Assembly (NCBI GenBank): GCA_017354375.1
Contig: JAFMRC010000013.1
Location: 1 to 35,967 of the forward strand
DNA: 35,967 bases
Source of the DNA: Nocardiopsaceae bacterium
Lineage (GTDB): Bacteria > Actinomycetota > Actinomycetes > Streptosporangiales > Streptosporangiaceae
Direction of reading: 5' to 3'
Shown here: positions 34,961-35,967 of the stretch, in pieces
Layout of the letters: every line of letters begins with the position of its first letter
Numbering within the stretch: the first letter of the stretch is position 1
Notes under the pieces: generated by a model
Database searches by the model: none
Told to the model about the DNA's origin: nothing
What the model saw: the letters and a program-made list of their open reading frames with translations, nothing else
Program-made: the position numbers and the translations under genes

Positions 34961-34978
34961 TTGTGAACCGCTTCACAA
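34961..34978. promoter_or_regulatory. Rex operator upstream of menJ-nuo
   Basis: TTGTGAA-CCGC-TTCACAA is a perfect 7-4-7 palindrome that matches the known binding consensus of Rex, the NADH/NAD+-sensing repressor. In Streptomyces coelicolor Rex controls nuoA-N and cydABCD, among others. The site lies in the 97-base gap between menG and menJ, 20 bases from the menJ start. High NADH would release Rex and raise expression of complex I. No rex gene is in the window. Confidence 0.85.
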
Positions 34979-35038
34979 ATTCTTTGCCGTCAGTTTAATC
35001 CCCCGGCCGTCCGGGCTCTTGCCCCGCCCCTTCCGTAG

Positions 35039-35764
35039 CTAGAGGTTACGGCCCACGTGCACCGCCACGACGCCGAGGGTCAGGTCGCGCCACCGTACCG
35101 CGGACCAGCCCGCGGACCGGATCAGGCCCGCCAGTTCTCGCTGCGCCGGCCAGTCGGTGATCGACTCGGCCAGGTAGTCGTATGCGACCGGGTTTTTGGC
35201 CACGACCTGGGCAATCCTAGGCAGGATCCCGGACAGGTAGCGCCGGTAAAGCATATCGAGGGGCGGAACCGTGATACGGCTGAACTCGCACACCACCAGG
35301 CGGCCTCCGGGACGGGTCACCCGGCGCATTTCCGCCAGCGCGTCACGTGTCCGCTGGACGTTACGCAACCCGAACGAAATCGTTACCGCATCGAAGGCGC
35401 CATCGGCGAACGGGAGGCGCAGCGCGTCGCCGGCGGCGAAGGCGACCCGGCCGCGCGTCCGCGCCTGCTCCGGGTCCGTGGCGAAGAGCCGCCCCTGGCC
35501 GACCCGCAGCATGCCAACCGAGAAGTCGCAAGCCACGGTGTCGGCGCCGTAGGTGGCGAAGGTCCGCGAGGACGTGCCGGTGCCGGCGGCCAGGTCCAGC
35601 ACCCGGTCGCCGGGCTCGGCCGCGACGATCTTCTGCACGCGCTTGCGCCACAGCCGGACCTGCCCGGCCGAGAGCACGTCGTTCATCAGGTCATAGCGCT
35701 CGGCCAGGTCGTCGAACATCCGCGCAACCTGCTCCGGCTGCTTATCGAGATCAGCCCGGGTCAT
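35039..35764 (-). CDS. menG: Demethylmenaquinone methyltransferase
   Basis: A 241-residue SAM-dependent UbiE/MenG methyltransferase that performs the last methylation of menaquinone synthesis. It begins with [20 protein letters not shown] (the family's first signature), has [13 protein letters not shown] as the SAM-binding motif, [20 protein letters not shown] followed by GLRNV (second signature), and VVCEFSR. I chose ATG 35764 ([13 protein letters not shown]); a frame extension to 35809 adds Gly-rich, non-conserved residues. TAGCGT (35777-35772, minus strand) lies seven bases before this ATG, so the gene may be leaderless. The next gene on the strand is menJ, 97 bases on. Confidence 0.94.
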   Translation of the reverse strand: MTRADLDKQPEQVARMFDDLAERYDLMNDVLSAGQVRLWRKRVQKIVAAEPGDRVLDLAAGTGTSSRTFATYGADTVACDFSVGMLRVGQGRLFATDPEQARTRGRVAFAAGDALRLPFADGAFDAVTISFGLRNVQRTRDALAEMRRVTRPGGRLVVCEFSRITVPPLDMLYRRYLSGILPRIAQVVAKNPVAYDYLAESITDWPAQRELAGLIRSAGWSAVRWRDLTLGVVAVHVGRNL

Positions 35765-35822
35765 GCCTGCCACGCTAGCGCAGCCGCCCCTCCCGCTGCG
35801 GCCACCCACCCCTCCCGCTTGC

Positions 35823-35852
35823 GGCCCGAATGCGCGTTTGGGCTCGCTCTAG
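35823..35852. repeat. Partial copy (D) of the palindromic element
   Basis: Shares cgaatgcgcg-t-ttgggctcgctctagc with the left half and centre of copies A-C, then diverges. It lies about 60 bases upstream of the menG start, outside any gene. Confidence 0.7.
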
Positions 35853-35897
35853 CCCAATGCCAGGAGTTTAAGGCGGCTGGTTTGCGGTGGCATTGGG
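35853..35897. repeat. 10-bp perfect inverted repeat near the right edge
   Basis: CCCAATGCCA (35853-35862) and TGGCATTGGG (35888-35897) are perfect inverted arms with a 25-base centre, directly beside the partial palindromic element. The rest up to 35967 is G-rich and shows no gene. Confidence 0.6.
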
Positions 35898-35967
35898 GCG
35901 TTCGGGCTGGTCATGGCTGGTTCGGGTGGTCGTGCCGGGCGGGGTGATGGTGATGGTGCATGCGGCG

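Overview
The window is high-GC DNA with strong third-position GC bias, GTG/TTG starts next to ATG, tightly overlapping genes (ATGA/GTGA junctions) and an actinobacterial menaquinone/complex I gene set. It looks like a chromosomal segment of an actinomycete (Actinomycetota). The exact genus cannot be read from the sequence. The apparently leaderless starts, the menG-menJ-nuo-polyprenyl synthase linkage and the MFS/arylsulfotransferase protein all fit that assignment.

Left part (1-12.0 kb), mixed functions. A decayed RelE/HigB-type toxin (truncated N-terminus plus an amber codon where a tryptophan is expected) precedes an intact XRE antitoxin. A fragment of a tyrosine recombinase and a tRNA-Tyr gene (minus strand) follow, the footprint of an old integration event. 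Then come yajQ, a 55-residue lipoprotein gene (minus), and a 991-residue protein joining a 14-helix DHA2-type MFS exporter to an extracytoplasmic arylsulfotransferase, with a PAPS-type sulfotransferase gene upstream on the same strand. An HtpX-like membrane protease, the 2-oxoacid:ferredoxin oxidoreductase pair korA-korB, a phosphotransferase gene that has lost its own stop codon, and msrA complete this part.

Accessory block (12.1-16.9 kb). A RHH/MazF-type toxin-antitoxin pair is followed by a large P-loop protein with a degenerate Walker A motif. This is translationally coupled to a membrane-anchored, extracytoplasmic type-1 periplasmic-binding-like protein. The block is bracketed by direct copies of a 54-bp composite palindrome (12107-12160 on the left; 16705-16758 and 16782-16835 on the right). 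This is my best candidate for an undescribed system: a sensor/NTPase pair with a toxin-antitoxin neighbour.

Right part (16.9-35.8 kb), all on the minus strand and read from high to low coordinates: menG, menJ (geranylgeranyl-reductase family), a 24-codon small ORF, nuoA-nuoN (complete 14-subunit NADH:quinone oxidoreductase) and a polyprenyl diphosphate synthase. Together these make the menaquinone side chain, methylate and partly saturate menaquinone, and reduce it with NADH. A perfect Rex-type operator (34961-34978) sits just upstream of menJ-nuo, so the run is probably controlled by the NADH/NAD+ ratio. A further partial copy of the palindromic element lies upstream of menG at the right edge.
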